A DNA stretch of 64,000 bases from Duganella sp. CF458 (lineage in GTDB: Bacteria > Pseudomonadota > Gammaproteobacteria > Burkholderiales > Burkholderiaceae_D), in contig NZ_FOOF01000001.1 of assembly GCF_900113115.1 (NCBI RefSeq), forward strand, positions 558,001 to 622,000, in the 5' to 3' direction. Shown here one piece after another: positions 1-9,914 of the stretch; the stretch's first letter is position 1, and each line of letters opens with the position of its first letter. Below the pieces are notes generated by a model. It was given only the letters and a program-made list of their open reading frames with translations, searched no databases and was not told the origin of the DNA. The position numbers and the translations under genes were made by a program.

Positions 1-123
1 TTGCTGAGCCGCTATACGCGGGAATTGCAGGTCTTGGCGGCGCAACGGGCCAATGACGCGCTAGCGGAGCAAGTACTTACACATGAAGCCGAGCAGGTGC
101 GCGCGCGGCTGCTGATGCTTTAA
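1..123 (+). CDS. C-terminal fragment of an upstream gene, possibly an FCD-domain GntR regulator
   Basis: Frame 1 is open from the window edge to a TAA at 121-123 and encodes 40 residues rich in Ala, Leu, Glu and Arg, consistent with one or two amphipathic helices. The pattern of a short Arg/Asp turn (QRANDALAEQ) followed by a helix with His (LTHEAEQVRARL) resembles the last helices of FCD-domain GntR regulators. That reading rests on a pattern only; the rest of the protein lies outside the window. The end overlaps the tail of the convergent permease gene by 47 bases. Confidence 0.35.
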   Translation: MLSRYTRELQVLAAQRANDALAEQVLTHEAEQVRARLLML

Positions 124-1597
124 ATCCCCTTTCCATCCATTCGAACAGGCCTTGCGTGAGCAGGGCCAGGACGGCTGCCGGCAGCGCGCCGGCCAGCATC
201 AGCGTATGGTCGTTCAGGGCCAGTCCGGTGGTAATGCGTTCGCCATAGCCGCCGGCACCGATGAAGGCGGCAATCGTGGCAGTGCCGACGCTCATCACCG
301 CGGCTGTCTTCACGCCAGCCAGGATCACCGGCGCTGCAAGCGGGAGCTCGATCTCTTTCAGGCGCTGTGTGGTGCGCAGGCCCAGTGCTTCGGCGGCCTG
401 CTTCAAGCCTTGCGGGACGCCGCCGATGCCGGTGCAGGTGTTGCGGATGATCGGCAGCAGCGCGTAGAAGAACAGCGCGCACAAGGCTGGCATGGTGCCG
501 ATCATGCCCAGCAGGGGGATCAGCATGGCCAGCAGCGCCAATGAGGGAATGGTTTGCAGGATGCCTGCCGCAGCCATGACGGGTTCGCGCAGTTTCGGCT
601 GGTAGGCGGCGATGATGCCGAGTGGGATGCCGACGAAGCTCGCCATGGCCACCGACAGCGCGACCAGGAGGATATGTTGGCGGGTTAGCGGCCAGAAGTC
701 GTCTGCAAAAAGGCGTTGCCAGAACGTGGGGGAGCTGACTGGGCCGGGAGCGGATGCGGCATGGCGCGTGAGCCAGTCGTGGGCAATGGCGTTGAATGGC
801 TGGCCGCGCAATTCGGCGGCGGCATTCATGGCGATCATGTCGGGAGCGCTGAGACGGCCTTCCAACGCGCGCAAAGCTTGCCAGGCTGCGGGAAAGCGCT
901 GCTCGGTGTCGAGGCGGTACAGCAGGACGGCGTCGTAGCGCGGAAAGTAGGCGCGGTCGTCCTCCAGCACGCGCAAGCCATATTGGCTGATCTTGGCGTC
1001 GGTCGCGTAGATGTCGATGACGTCGACCTGCTTCCGTGCCAGGGCTTCGTAGGCGATGCCGTGGTCCAGGCCGCGCGGCCTGGCGCCGATGCCGTATTGC
1101 CTGGCAAGGCCGGGCCAGCCGTCGGCGCGCCCGATAAATTCATGCGACAGGCCGTAACGCAGCTCGCGCCGTGCGGCCAGTTCGCTCAGTTTGCGGGGGC
1201 CGTCGGCGTCGCCGCGCACCGCCAGCGCATAGCTGTTGTTGAAGCCCAGCGGGACGGCAACGCCCAGGCCTTGCGCCGCCAGTTCGCGCTGCATCTGTTC
1301 CAGCGTCGCGGGTTGCGCGTGCTTGAGAATTTCCAGGCTGATGGTACCCGTATATTCAGGGTAGACGTCGATGCTGCCGGACTTCAGTGCCGCCAGCACG
1401 ATGGCGGTGTTGCCCAGGCCTTGCTTATGCTCGACCCGGGCGTGCGGCGCAGCCGATTGCGCCAGCAGTTCGCCCAGGACGTAGGACTCCGTGAAACGCT
1501 TGGAACCGATGCGCAGCGTGGCATCAGCGCTGGCGGGGCAAGAAAAGAAGGTGAAGGCCGCCAGGGCCAGCAAGACAGTGGCGGCGCGGCGCAGCAA
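77..1597 (-). CDS. Fused substrate-binding protein and permease of an OpuB/YehZW-type ABC transporter
   Basis: A 506-residue protein with a signal peptide ending near residue 26 (CPASA), an OpuAC-type periplasmic binding domain (RIGSKRFTESYVLGEL, NTAIVLAAL, VYPEYTGTI) over about residues 28-275, and a permease domain over the last 200 residues with about five membrane segments and the EAA loop EALGLRTTQRLKEIELPLAAP in shortened form (EALGLRTTQRLKEIELPLA). Family members import quaternary amines such as glycine betaine, or amino acids such as histidine. I chose the TTG at 1597 because the hutI stop is 3 bases upstream, suggesting translational coupling; the longer open frame would run into hutI. 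As the last gene of the hut operon it may import histidine or urocanate. No ATPase gene follows within the window, which is unusual. Confidence 0.8.
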   Translation of the reverse strand: MLRRAATVLLALAAFTFFSCPASADATLRIGSKRFTESYVLGELLAQSAAPHARVEHKQGLGNTAIVLAALKSGSIDVYPEYTGTISLEILKHAQPATLEQMQRELAAQGLGVAVPLGFNNSYALAVRGDADGPRKLSELAARRELRYGLSHEFIGRADGWPGLARQYGIGARPRGLDHGIAYEALARKQVDVIDIYATDAKISQYGLRVLEDDRAYFPRYDAVLLYRLDTEQRFPAAWQALRALEGRLSAPDMIAMNAAAELRGQPFNAIAHDWLTRHAASAPGPVSSPTFWQRLFADDFWPLTRQHILLVALSVAMASFVGIPLGIIAAYQPKLREPVMAAAGILQTIPSLALLAMLIPLLGMIGTMPALCALFFYALLPIIRNTCTGIGGVPQGLKQAAEALGLRTTQRLKEIELPLAAPVILAGVKTAAVMSVGTATIAAFIGAGGYGERITTGLALNDHTLMLAGALPAAVLALLTQGLFEWMERGFKASAAARAPARLHV

Positions 1598-1599
1598 GT

Positions 1600-2856
1600 T
1601 CAGGCGCCTGCCGCAGGGGCGACTGCGGGAATGCCGACCACGGGATCGCGCCAGACGCCGTGGTTGACGACGGCGACGCAGGGGTTGAAGCCGAAGGCGT
1701 ACGACAAATCCGCCGGGCGGGCAATCTGCCACAGCGCGAAGTCGGCACGCTTGCCCAATTCCAGCGTGCCAACCTCGCCGTCCAGCCCCAGTGCGCGGGC
1801 GGCGTGGATGGTGCAGCCGGCCAGCGCCTCGAGCGGCGTCAGGCGCCACAGCGTGCACACCATGTTCATCGCCAGCAGCAGGGATGTCATCGGCGAGGTG
1901 CCGGGATTGTTGTCGGTGGCGACGGCCATCGGCACGCCGGCTGCGCGCAAGGCGGCAACCGGCGGCGGTGTGGTGTCGCGCAGGAAGTAATAGGCGCCGG
2001 GCAGCAGTACGGCCACTGTGCCGGCGGCATCCATGGCGGCGATGCCTTCGGCGGACAGGTGCTCCAGGTGGTCGGCGGACAAGCCGCCGTAGCGGGCCAC
2101 CAGCGCCGCACCGCCCTGGTCGGACAGCTGTTCGGCGTGCAGCTTGACCGGCAGGCCATGTTCGCGCGCGGCGGCGAAGACGCGCTCCGTTTGCGCGGCA
2201 GTGAATCCGATGCGCTCGCAGAAGGCATCCACAGCATCGGCCAGGCCATCGGCAGCCAGCGCCGGGATCATGCCGATCACCGCGTCCACGTAATCATCGG
2301 GACGGTCCTTGAATTCAGGCGGCAGCGCATGGGCTCCGAGGAAGGTGGTGCGCACCGCGACCGGCATTACTTCCTCGACGCGGCGCGCCACGCGTAGCAT
2401 CTTCGATTCAGAGTCCAGGTCCAGGCCGTAGCCGGACTTGATCTCCAGCGTGGTGACGCCTTCGGCCAGCAGCGCAGCGATGCGCGGCAGCGACTGGCGC
2501 AGCAGCTCCTCATCCGATGCAGCGCGGGTGGCGCGCACGGTGGACATGATGCCGCCGCCGGCACGGGCGATCTCCTCGTAGGTGGCGCCGTTCAAGCGCG
2601 CCTCGAATTCATCGCTGCGGTTGCCGGCGTGGACGATATGGGTGTGGCAGTCGATCAGGCCCGGTGTCAGCCAGCAGCCGCCGGCGTCATGCTCGAGCTC
2701 CGCGCTGCCCGCCGCGGCGGCGTCCTCGCGGCGGCCGATCCAGGCGATGCGGCCGTTATCGACCGCGATGGCGGCGTCGCGGATTTCGCCATAGCCCTGG
2801 CCCACCATGGTGGCCAGGTGCACGTTGGTGATCAACAGGTCCCACTCTACTGCCAT
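1600..2856 (-). CDS. hutI: Imidazolonepropionase
   Basis: Third enzyme of histidine degradation: hydrolyses 4-imidazolone-5-propionate to N-formimidoyl-L-glutamate in the cytoplasm. The 418-residue protein is normal in length and has the amidohydrolase metal-binding pair H71-T-H73 ([18 protein letters not shown]), the substrate loop [12 protein letters not shown], a second metal/substrate region [11 protein letters not shown], and [10 protein letters not shown] near residue 318. The ATG at 2856 is chosen over an upstream in-frame start because it lies 5 bases after the hutD stop and begins the conserved N-terminal strand ([11 protein letters not shown]). It is followed with 2 bases between by the TTG of the transporter gene. 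Confidence 0.96.
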   Translation of the reverse strand: MAVEWDLLITNVHLATMVGQGYGEIRDAAIAVDNGRIAWIGRREDAAAAGSAELEHDAGGCWLTPGLIDCHTHIVHAGNRSDEFEARLNGATYEEIARAGGGIMSTVRATRAASDEELLRQSLPRIAALLAEGVTTLEIKSGYGLDLDSESKMLRVARRVEEVMPVAVRTTFLGAHALPPEFKDRPDDYVDAVIGMIPALAADGLADAVDAFCERIGFTAAQTERVFAAAREHGLPVKLHAEQLSDQGGAALVARYGGLSADHLEHLSAEGIAAMDAAGTVAVLLPGAYYFLRDTTPPPVAALRAAGVPMAVATDNNPGTSPMTSLLLAMNMVCTLWRLTPLEALAGCTIHAARALGLDGEVGTLELGKRADFALWQIARPADLSYAFGFNPCVAVVNHGVWRDPVVGIPAVAPAAGA

Positions 2857-2861
2857 GTGTT

Positions 2862-3446
2862 TTACTCTTCGTTCGGGAAAATATCGACAATGAACACGGT
2901 GGCGTGGCCCGCCTCCAGCGTCCACACGTCATCCTTGTCCAGCACCACCGCATCATAGCGCACCAGCGAAATGCGCTCGCTGGTGCTGGCCAGGTTCAGG
3001 CTTTCGCCTTCGGCCAGGAATACCACGGTGGTCGGACTGCGCCGCTCCAGCGTGGAAAAGTCGCGTATGGTGCGCCGCTCCAGCTGGTGGTTGCAGATGG
3101 AGCGCCGGGTCATCACGTTGAAGTCGGTGGTCGGCGCGCCTTCCACCGTGGCAGTGACGGCATTCTCGCCCGGGAAGGCGATCACCGGTTCGCGCTCGGA
3201 CAGCGCCACGCGCCGTTCGTTGCCGACGTCCAGCACTACGCCGCCGCCCTCGACCAGGGTCAGGGTGCGGTCGATGCCGGGAAAGACCGAGAATGGGCCG
3301 CTTTGCGCGATGGTGGCCAGCGACAGGCGCCATTCGAACTCGTCGAAGCTGGCGCCCGGCGGCATCACGCACAGCTCCGTGGTGCTGCCGCCGCCGTTCT
3401 TCCAGGGCGTGGAGTGCAGGCTTGCATACTGGATGATTTGAGTCAT
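2862..3446 (-). CDS. hutD: HutD family cupin-like protein of the histidine-utilisation operon
   Basis: A 194-residue protein with the HutD hallmarks: an N-terminal [12 protein letters not shown] segment, [25 protein letters not shown] (in part) and a bicupin fold of beta-strands. HutD has no proven enzymatic role; in Pseudomonas it has been proposed to limit overexpression of the hut operon, possibly by binding a pathway intermediate such as formylglutamate or urocanate. Its ATG at 3446 overlaps the hutF stop by 4 bases, so it is translationally coupled, and it is followed 5 bases later by hutI. The longer open frame upstream lies inside hutF and is not used. Confidence 0.93.
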   Translation of the reverse strand: MTQIIQYASLHSTPWKNGGGSTTELCVMPPGASFDEFEWRLSLATIAQSGPFSVFPGIDRTLTLVEGGGVVLDVGNERRVALSEREPVIAFPGENAVTATVEGAPTTDFNVMTRRSICNHQLERRTIRDFSTLERRSPTTVVFLAEGESLNLASTSERISLVRYDAVVLDKDDVWTLEAGHATVFIVDIFPNEE

Positions 3447-4810
3447 GCTCGTAGCTCGCGCAGTTCGGCCAGCGTCTTTTTGAAGCGCGTGGTGATGGCC
3501 GGTTGCGCCACGTGCTCCCGGCCGCGCACCACCCACTGGCCGCCGACCATCACATCCCTGACAAGATTATCATTTCCGCTGAAAATGAAGCATCCCAAAA
3601 TATCGGCAGCGTCGATTCCGTCCAGATTCGGGTGGTCGTCGTCCAACACTATCAGGTCGGCACGCTTGCCGACCGCCAGCGCGCCCACCGGGCGTCCCGC
3701 CGCCTGCGCCCCGCCTTGCAAGGCAGCTTGCCACAGGAAGTCGCCGACGCGGCGCTCGGTTCCGGAGACGGCGATATTGCGCCGCTGCTGATGCAGGCGC
3801 TGGCCGTATTCGAGCCAACGCAGTTCCTCCACCGCGCTTTGCGACACATGGCTGTCGCTGCCGACGCCAAAGCGGCCGCCCAGCTCCAGGAAGCTTTCAA
3901 GCGGGAACAGGCCGTCGCCCAGGTTGGCTTCCGTGGTCGGGCACAAGCCCGCCACTGCGCCGCTTTGCGCGATGGCGGCCACTTCGTCCGGCGTCAGGTG
4001 GGTGGCATGCACCAGGCACCAGCGCGCATCGACCGGCAGGTTTTCATAAAGATACTGCACCGGGCGCTGGCCGGAGAAGTCCAGCGACTGCTGCACCTCG
4101 CCCTGCTGCTCGGCGATGTGGATGTGCACCGGACGCGCTTTGGGCAGATGGTCCAGCACTTCGCGGATCTGCGCCACCGAAGCGGCGCGCAGCGAGTGCG
4201 GCGCCACGCCGACTTCCACCTGGGCGTCGCGCAGCGGTTCCAGTTCGCCGATGATCTTCAGCACGTCGCGCGCATCGGTGCGAAAGCGCGCCTGCTCCGG
4301 CTTCAAGGGCTGCTCGCCGAAGCCGGCCCACGAGTACAGCACCGGCAACATGGTGATGCCGATGCCGGCCTGGCGCGCGGCGGCAATCACGCGCTGCGCC
4401 GTTTCCGACGCTTGCGGATACATGCTGCCGTCCGGCGCGCGCTGCACATAGTGGAATTCGCACATCGAGGTGTAGCCGTGGCGCAGGCACTCGGAGTACA
4501 ACTGGGCCGCGATGGCCTCCATCTGATCCGGCGTGATGTTGCGCGCGAAGCGGTACATCAGGTCGCGCCAGGTCCAGAAACTGTCTTTCGAATCGCCGGC
4601 CACTTCGGTCAGCCCGCCCAGCGCGCGCTGGAAGGCATGCGAGTGCAGGTTGACCATGCCCGGCATGACCAGGCGCGCGTTCGGGATGCCGGGCGCCGCG
4701 ACGGCATCGGCCTGCACCGCGCTGAAGTTGCCGCGGTCATCCCATTGCAGCAGGACGTTCTTGCGCCAGCCGTCGGCCAGCAGCGCGTGGTGCGCGAACA
4801 GGGCTTTCAT
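3443..4810 (-). CDS. hutF: Formimidoylglutamate deiminase
   Basis: Converts N-formimidoyl-L-glutamate to N-formyl-L-glutamate and ammonia, the step that commits this organism to the five-step histidine pathway. The 455-residue protein is an amidohydrolase with the metal ligands H55-S-H57 (MVNLHSHAFQRALGG), CEFHYVQ, VGVAPHSLRA, HIHIAEQQGEV, and GSDSHVSQS, all typical of HutF. The ATG at 4810 overlaps the hutG stop by 4 bases. HutF and HutG together replace the single HutG formiminoglutamase of the four-step route. Confidence 0.95.
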   Translation of the reverse strand: MKALFAHHALLADGWRKNVLLQWDDRGNFSAVQADAVAAPGIPNARLVMPGMVNLHSHAFQRALGGLTEVAGDSKDSFWTWRDLMYRFARNITPDQMEAIAAQLYSECLRHGYTSMCEFHYVQRAPDGSMYPQASETAQRVIAAARQAGIGITMLPVLYSWAGFGEQPLKPEQARFRTDARDVLKIIGELEPLRDAQVEVGVAPHSLRAASVAQIREVLDHLPKARPVHIHIAEQQGEVQQSLDFSGQRPVQYLYENLPVDARWCLVHATHLTPDEVAAIAQSGAVAGLCPTTEANLGDGLFPLESFLELGGRFGVGSDSHVSQSAVEELRWLEYGQRLHQQRRNIAVSGTERRVGDFLWQAALQGGAQAAGRPVGALAVGKRADLIVLDDDHPNLDGIDAADILGCFIFSGNDNLVRDVMVGGQWVVRGREHVAQPAITTRFKKTLAELRELRA

Positions 4811-5595
4811 TTGCGCACCCAGTCGGCGGCGGTTTGCACCAGCTGGCGCAGCAGCGGCTGGATGTCGGCCGCGCGGTCGTTGCGGTAGCCAAACGGCGCT
4901 GCTTCGTCCATGTAGGTGGACTGGCACATTTCGAGCTGGATCGCATGCACGCCCTGCTCCGGCTTGCCGTAGAAGCGCGTGATGTGGCCGCCCTTGAAGC
5001 GGCCGTTGACGGCCACCGTAAAGCGTTCAGCGCGGCGCGCCACGCCGGCGATGGCGTCGCTCATGGCCGGATCGCAGCTGGCGCCGTCGGCGGTGCCGAA
5101 ATTCAGGTCGGGCAGCTTGCCTTCGAAGAAACGCGGCACCACGGACGCGATCGAATGGGCATCCCACAGCACGACCTTGCCGTGGATAGCCAGCAGGCGA
5201 TCGAGCTCCGCGCGCAACTGGGTGTGGTAAGGCTGCCAGTAGGCGGCCAGGCGGCGCTGCACTTCCGCTGCGTCGGGCTGGCGGCCTTCCAGGTACAGCG
5301 GCTCGCGGTGGAAAGTATCGACCGGGCACAGGCCGGTAGTGTCCTGGCCGGGATACAGGTTGGTGTTTTCCGGCGGGCGATTCAAATCGATCACATAGCG
5401 CGACCAGCGTGCCGACAGGGTGGACGCGCCAAGCGCGTCCAGGAAGTCGTACAGCTGCACCAGGTGCCAGTCGGTATCGGCCTTTTCAGTCGCCGCCGGC
5501 GCCATCGCCGCGGCGATGGCGTCAGGAATGTCGGTGCCCACGTGGGGCATCGACACCAGCAAGGGAATACTGCCTGCTTGGAAGCGGTAGTCCAT
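4807..5595 (-). CDS. hutG: N-formylglutamate deformylase
   Basis: Hydrolyses N-formyl-L-glutamate to formate and glutamate, the last step of the pathway. The 262-residue protein shows the N-formylglutamate amidohydrolase signatures LLVSMPHVGTDIP, RYVIDLNRPPEN, LWDAHSIASVVPRFFEG, LPDLNFGTADG and KGGHITRFYG. A strong ribosome-binding site (AAGGAGGT) stands 5 bases before the ATG at 5595, the best in the operon. The gene lies 9 bases after hutH and overlaps hutF by 4 bases. Confidence 0.95.
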   Translation of the reverse strand: MDYRFQAGSIPLLVSMPHVGTDIPDAIAAAMAPAATEKADTDWHLVQLYDFLDALGASTLSARWSRYVIDLNRPPENTNLYPGQDTTGLCPVDTFHREPLYLEGRQPDAAEVQRRLAAYWQPYHTQLRAELDRLLAIHGKVVLWDAHSIASVVPRFFEGKLPDLNFGTADGASCDPAMSDAIAGVARRAERFTVAVNGRFKGGHITRFYGKPEQGVHAIQLEMCQSTYMDEAAPFGYRNDRAADIQPLLRQLVQTAADWVRK

Positions 5596-5604
5596 GAAAC
5601 CTCC

Positions 5605-7146
5605 TTACGGATGCAGGGCGCTGAACAGGCTCTTGCACGTTGCGCTCAGGTCGCCGTTCACCACCATCTGCTTGGCTGCCTCGATGTCCGGCGCGAAGAA
5701 ACGGTCGGCGTCGAAGAATGGTACCTTGGAACGCAGCTGGGCATGCACATGTTCCAGTTGCGCCGAGGTTTTCAGCGGACGGTGGAAGTCGATGCCCTGC
5801 GCCGCCGCCAGCAGCTCGATGCCGAGGATGGTCGCGGTATTGTGCGCCATATCGTGCAGGCGGCGCGCGCCGTAGGTGGCCATCGAAACGTGGTCTTCCT
5901 GGTTGGCGGAAGTCGGGATGGTGTCCACCGAAGCCGGATGCGCGATCGACTTGTTTTCCGAGGCCAGGGCGGCGGCGGTGACGTGGGCGATCATGAAGCC
6001 GGAGTTCACGCCCGGGTCACGCACCAGGAACGGCGGCAGGCCGGACAGGGTGGCGTCGATCAAGAGCGAAACGCGGCGCTCGGAGATCGAGCCGATTTCC
6101 GCGATGGCCAGCGCCAGCGTATCGGCGGCGAAGGCCACCGGCTCGGCGTGGAAGTTGCCGCCCGAGACCACCACCGGGCCGTCGTCGTTCTGGAAGATCA
6201 GCGGGTTGTCGGTCACCGCGTTGGCTTCGATCAGCAGGGTGCGGCCGGCGTTGGCGATGATGTCCCAGCAGGCACCCATCACTTGCGGCTGGCAGCGCAG
6301 GCAGTACGGGTCCTGCACGCGCTCGTCGCCCACCAGGTGGGAGGCGCGGATCGCGCTGCCGTCCACCAGTTCGCGGTAGATGCCGGCGGCGGCGATCTGG
6401 CCCGGCTGGCCGCGCACTTCATGGATGCGGGCGTCGAACGGCGAATCGGAGCCTTTGGCGGCGTCCAGCGACATCGAGCCGGTCACCATGCCCGCTTCGA
6501 GCAGGCGTTCGGCCATGAACAGGCCATGCAGCGCCAGCGCGGTGGACGCCTGGGTGCCGTTGATCAAGGCCAGGCCTTCTTTGGCAGCCAGCACCACAGG
6601 GGCAATCCCGGCTGCTTTCAGCGCGTCGGCAGCCTGCACCAGTTCGCCCTTCACGCGCACCTCGCCCACGCCCAGGATGGCCAGGGTCATGTGCGACAGC
6701 GGGGCCAGGTCGCCGGAGGCGCCGACCGAACCCTTGGCCGGGATGGCGGGCACGATGCCCTTGTTGTACAGGGCCACCAGGGTGTCGATCACGATCGGGC
6801 GGATGCCGGAGAAGCCGCGCGACAGGCTGCTGATCTTGGTCAGCATCAAGAGGCGCACCACTTGGTCGGACATCAGCTCGCCGGTGCCCACCGAGTGCGA
6901 CAGGATCAGGTTGCGCTGCAGCTGTTCCAGCTTGTCGTCCGGAATGCGGGTCTTGGCCAGCAGGCCGAAACCGGTGTTGATGCCGTAGGCGGCGTCGCCC
7001 TTGGCGACGATGTCCTGCACGGCTTGGCAGGAGGCTTCGATGGCGGTATAGGCTTCCTTGGCCAGGGCGATCGGGGTGTGGGCGGCCCATACGGCGCGCA
7101 GGTCGGCCAGGGTCAGTTTGCCGGGGGTCAGGGTCAGTTGGGTCAT
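5605..7146 (-). CDS. hutH: Histidine ammonia-lyase
   Basis: First enzyme of histidine catabolism: removes ammonia from L-histidine to give urocanate. The 513-residue length is standard. The tripeptide A143-S144-G145 in [12 protein letters not shown] is the precursor of the autocatalytic MIO electrophile, and the general-base tyrosine region [11 protein letters not shown] lies at residues 54-64. Other conserved parts are [10 protein letters not shown] and QEDHVSM. It is second in the operon, 29 bases after hutU. Confidence 0.98.
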   Translation of the reverse strand: MTQLTLTPGKLTLADLRAVWAAHTPIALAKEAYTAIEASCQAVQDIVAKGDAAYGINTGFGLLAKTRIPDDKLEQLQRNLILSHSVGTGELMSDQVVRLLMLTKISSLSRGFSGIRPIVIDTLVALYNKGIVPAIPAKGSVGASGDLAPLSHMTLAILGVGEVRVKGELVQAADALKAAGIAPVVLAAKEGLALINGTQASTALALHGLFMAERLLEAGMVTGSMSLDAAKGSDSPFDARIHEVRGQPGQIAAAGIYRELVDGSAIRASHLVGDERVQDPYCLRCQPQVMGACWDIIANAGRTLLIEANAVTDNPLIFQNDDGPVVVSGGNFHAEPVAFAADTLALAIAEIGSISERRVSLLIDATLSGLPPFLVRDPGVNSGFMIAHVTAAALASENKSIAHPASVDTIPTSANQEDHVSMATYGARRLHDMAHNTATILGIELLAAAQGIDFHRPLKTSAQLEHVHAQLRSKVPFFDADRFFAPDIEAAKQMVVNGDLSATCKSLFSALHP

Positions 7147-7175
7147 GTGTTGTGTCTCGTGTTCGTTTACCGGTT

Positions 7176-8882
7176 TTATTTGATCATCGGCAGGTTCAGT
7201 TTATTACGCTTGGCGCAAGCGATGGCGGATTCATAGCCGGCGTCGGCGTGGCGCATCACGCCCGAGCCGCAGTCGTTGACCAGCACGCGGCCCAGGCGCT
7301 TGGCGGCCGCCTCCGTGCCGTCGGCCACGATCACCACGCCGGAGTGCTGCGAGTAGCCCATGCCGACGCCGCCGCCGTGGTGCAGCGAAACCCAGGTCGC
7401 GCCGCCGGCGGTATTCAGCATGGCGTTCAGGAGCGGCCAGTCGGACACCGCATCGGTGCCGTCGCGCATGCCTTCGGTTTCGCGGTTGGGCGAAGCGACC
7501 GAGCCAGTGTCCAGGTGGTCGCGGCCGATCACGATCGGCGCCTTCAGTTCGCCGTTCTTCACCATTTCATTGAAAGCCAGGCCGGCGATGTGGCGCTCGC
7601 CCAGGCCCAGCCAGCAGATACGTGCCGGCAGGCCCTGGAAGGCGATGCGTTCGCGCGCCATGTCCAGCCAGCGGTGCACATTGGCGTGGTGCGGGAACAG
7701 TTCCTTGATCTTGGCGTCGGTCTTGTAGATGTCTTCCGGATCGCCGGACAGGGCCACCCAGCGGAACGGGCCGCGCCCTTCGCAGAACTGCGGGCGGATG
7801 TAGGCCGGCACGAAGCCTGGGAAGTCAAAGGCGTTCTGGACGCCCCGGTCCAGCGCCACCTGGCGGATGTTGTTGCCGTAGTCGACCACCTTGGCGCCCA
7901 GCGCCTGGAAGTCCAGCATGGCCTGCACGTGCACCGCGCAGGAAGCGGCGGCGGCGTCGACCAGCTCGGCGTGCTGCGCGGCGTCGGCCTGCGCGGCCTT
8001 CCACCGCTCCACGCTCCAGCCCTGCGGCAGGTAGCCGTTGACCAGGTCGTGCGCCGAAGTCTGGTCGGTCACCACGTCCGGCACGATGCCGCCGGCTTTG
8101 GCGCGCTTGACCAGCTCCGGCAGGATGTCGGCCGCGTTGCCCAGCAGACCGATGGAAATGGCATCGCCATTGGCCTGGTGCAGCTTGATCATTTCCAGCG
8201 CTTCATCGATGGAAGCAGCCTGCTTGTCCAGGTAGCGGGTGCGCAGGCGGAAGTCGATCGAGGATTGCTGGCATTCGATGTTCAGCGAGACGGCGCCGGC
8301 GAAGGTGGCTGCCAGCGGCTGCGCGCCGCCCATGCCGCCCAGGCCCGCAGTCAACACCCAGCGCCCTTTCAGGTCGCCGCCGAAATGCTGGCGGCCTGCT
8401 TCGGCGAAGGTTTCGTAGGTGCCCTGCACGATGCCCTGGGTGCCGATATAGATCCAGGAACCGGCCGTCATCTGGCCGTACATGAACAGGCCCTGGCGGT
8501 CCAGTTCATTGAAGTGCTCCCAGTTGGCCCATTTCGGCACCAGGTTGGAGTTGGCCAGCAGGACGCGCGGCGCGTCTTCATGGGTCTGGAACACGCCGAC
8601 CGGCTTGCCGGACTGGATCAGCAGGGTTTCATTGGCTTCCAGCTGCTTCAGCGCAGCGAGGATCTGGTCGAAGCACTCCCAGTTGCGGGCCGCGCGGCCG
8701 ATGCCGCCGTACACCACCAGGTGTTGCGGGTTCTCCGCCACTTCCTTGTCCAGGTTGTTCTGGAGCATGCGGTAGGCCGCCTCGGCGCCCCAGGTCTTGC
8801 AGACCATGTGCGGGCCGCGCGGGGCGCGGATGTCGCGGGTGGCATCGAAGCGGGGATCGGTTTCCAGGTGCTTGCTGCTCAT
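7176..8882 (-). CDS. hutU: Urocanate hydratase
   Basis: Hydrates urocanate to 4-imidazolone-5-propionate using a tightly bound NAD+ as electrophile. The 568-residue protein has the N-terminal [18 protein letters not shown] region, the Rossmann-like [12 protein letters not shown] segment, the domain with [12 protein letters not shown], and the C-terminal [13 protein letters not shown] loop. It is the first gene of the hut operon; the ATG at 8882 follows GGAGATGAC. Order in transcription is hutU, hutH, hutG, hutF, hutD, hutI, transporter. Confidence 0.98.
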   Translation of the reverse strand: MSSKHLETDPRFDATRDIRAPRGPHMVCKTWGAEAAYRMLQNNLDKEVAENPQHLVVYGGIGRAARNWECFDQILAALKQLEANETLLIQSGKPVGVFQTHEDAPRVLLANSNLVPKWANWEHFNELDRQGLFMYGQMTAGSWIYIGTQGIVQGTYETFAEAGRQHFGGDLKGRWVLTAGLGGMGGAQPLAATFAGAVSLNIECQQSSIDFRLRTRYLDKQAASIDEALEMIKLHQANGDAISIGLLGNAADILPELVKRAKAGGIVPDVVTDQTSAHDLVNGYLPQGWSVERWKAAQADAAQHAELVDAAAASCAVHVQAMLDFQALGAKVVDYGNNIRQVALDRGVQNAFDFPGFVPAYIRPQFCEGRGPFRWVALSGDPEDIYKTDAKIKELFPHHANVHRWLDMARERIAFQGLPARICWLGLGERHIAGLAFNEMVKNGELKAPIVIGRDHLDTGSVASPNRETEGMRDGTDAVSDWPLLNAMLNTAGGATWVSLHHGGGVGMGYSQHSGVVIVADGTEAAAKRLGRVLVNDCGSGVMRHADAGYESAIACAKRNKLNLPMIK

Positions 8883-8935
8883 GTCATCTCCTCAAGTTGG
8901 TGAGAACGGGCCTGCACCAGCCCGTGCATAGACAG

Positions 8936-8964
8936 AGCTTAAGTTGTATAGACAACCAAGTCAA
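8936..8964 (-). promoter_or_regulatory. Promoter of the hut operon
   Basis: Read on the minus strand, TTGACT (8964-8959) is followed after 17 bases by TAAGCT (8941-8936), a good -35 and a moderate -10 for the housekeeping sigma factor. It lies 54 bases before the hutU start. The palindromic HutC-like operator fills the spacer, so a bound repressor would block RNA polymerase. Confidence 0.55.
8944..8955. promoter_or_regulatory. Likely HutC operator
   Basis: TTGTATAGACAA is a two-fold palindrome (TTGT-N4-ACAA) and nearly matches the TTGTATATACAA-type core described for HutC sites in Pseudomonas. It sits between the -35 and -10 of the hut promoter. The probable repressor is the GntR/UTRA protein at 21176-21895. 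Urocanate is the known inducer of HutC. Confidence 0.65.
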
Positions 8965-9018
8965 ACGCTTTTTCGTGGCGTGCCCGGCACGCCGCACCGC
9001 CGCGCGCCAGCAAAGTGG

Positions 9019-9047
9019 GTGACGCCCCCGCCGGTTCAGATTAGAAT
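9019..9047 (+). promoter_or_regulatory. Candidate promoter of the transketolase-like/glycosyltransferase run
   Basis: GTGACG (9019-9024), a 17-base spacer and TAGAAT (9042-9047) form a plausible sigma-70 promoter 73 bases before the first gene. It is divergent from the hut promoter, about 55 bases away. Confidence 0.35.
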
Positions 9048-9119
9048 GTTACTATCCCCACAAGTTGCCCTGACGAATCAAGTTGTGACGTAGGGCAATT
9101 TAAATGACACCAACCGACT

Positions 9120-9914
9120 ATGGAACAGCCTGAACAGAATTTCGCGGACCTGCTGCGCGCGACCAAGTTACGGCTGCTCCAGCTGCACCGGGACGCCAAC
9201 TGCGGCCATATCGGCGGCAATTTCTCGTGTATCGACGCCTTGATGACGCTGCATCACCGGGTGATGGCCCCGACCGACCGTTTCGTGCTCTCCAAAGGCC
9301 ATTCGGCCGGCGCGCTGTACGCCACGCTGTGGAGCCTGGGCCAGCTCTCCGAAGCGGCGCTGGCCAGCTTTGCGCGCGACGGTACGCTATTGCCCGGCCA
9401 CCCCAGCGGCTCGGCAATTCCAGGGCTGCTGTTTGCCACCGGCTCGCTGGGCCATGGTCCCTCGCTGGCGGCCGGCCTGGCGCTGGCCGCGCGCCACCAG
9501 GGCAGCGGGCGCCAGGTCTATTGCCTATGCTCCGATGGCGAATGGCAGGAAGGCAGCTGCTGGGAGGCGCTCAACTTCGCTGTCCACCAGTGCCTCGACA
9601 ACCTGACCATCCTGGTCGACCAGAACGGCATGCAAGGCTTCGGCAGCACTGCCGAGGTGATGTCCTGCGCCGACCTGACGCCGCGCTTCGCCGCCTTCGG
9701 CGCCCACGTCCAGCACATCGACGGCCATGATCCCGCTGCCATCTGCGCCGCCCTCAAGGCGCCGGCCGCCGGCGCGCCGCGCGTGATCACGCTGCAGACC
9801 GTCAAGGGGCGCGGCCTGCATTTCGAAGGCTTGCTCGAATCGCACTACCTGCCGCTGTCGGCGGCCCAGTACGACGCTGCCCGCAACGCCATCGAGCAGG
9901 AGGGCCGGCAGTGA
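9120..9914 (+). CDS. Transketolase-like protein, N-terminal (thiamine diphosphate-binding) subunit
   Basis: A 264-residue protein matching the N-terminal half of transketolase. HRDANCGHIGG and SKGHSAGALYATL correspond to the substrate and ThDP contacts, and SDGEWQEG...NLTILVDQN (about residues 138-168) is the GDG-type ThDP/Mg-binding motif. Split transketolases of this type are common in carbohydrate and natural-product clusters, where they transfer two-carbon units onto unusual sugars. No strong ribosome-binding site is seen before the ATG at 9120. The C-terminal subunit follows with a GTGA overlap, so the two probably form an alpha2beta2 complex. Confidence 0.88.
   Translation: MEQPEQNFADLLRATKLRLLQLHRDANCGHIGGNFSCIDALMTLHHRVMAPTDRFVLSKGHSAGALYATLWSLGQLSEAALASFARDGTLLPGHPSGSAIPGLLFATGSLGHGPSLAAGLALAARHQGSGRQVYCLCSDGEWQEGSCWEALNFAVHQCLDNLTILVDQNGMQGFGSTAEVMSCADLTPRFAAFGAHVQHIDGHDPAAICAALKAPAAGAPRVITLQTVKGRGLHFEGLLESHYLPLSAAQYDAARNAIEQEGRQ

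Noticed and set aside
1600..1858. Upstream extension of the transporter gene to 1858
   Set aside because: The added residues (Arg/Pro/Gly-rich) come from inside hutI, and the signal peptide starts just at the TTG at 1597.
4834..7236. An 800-codon open frame on the plus strand
   Set aside because: Antisense to hutG and hutH; composition is that of reversed high-GC coding DNA and no motif is found.
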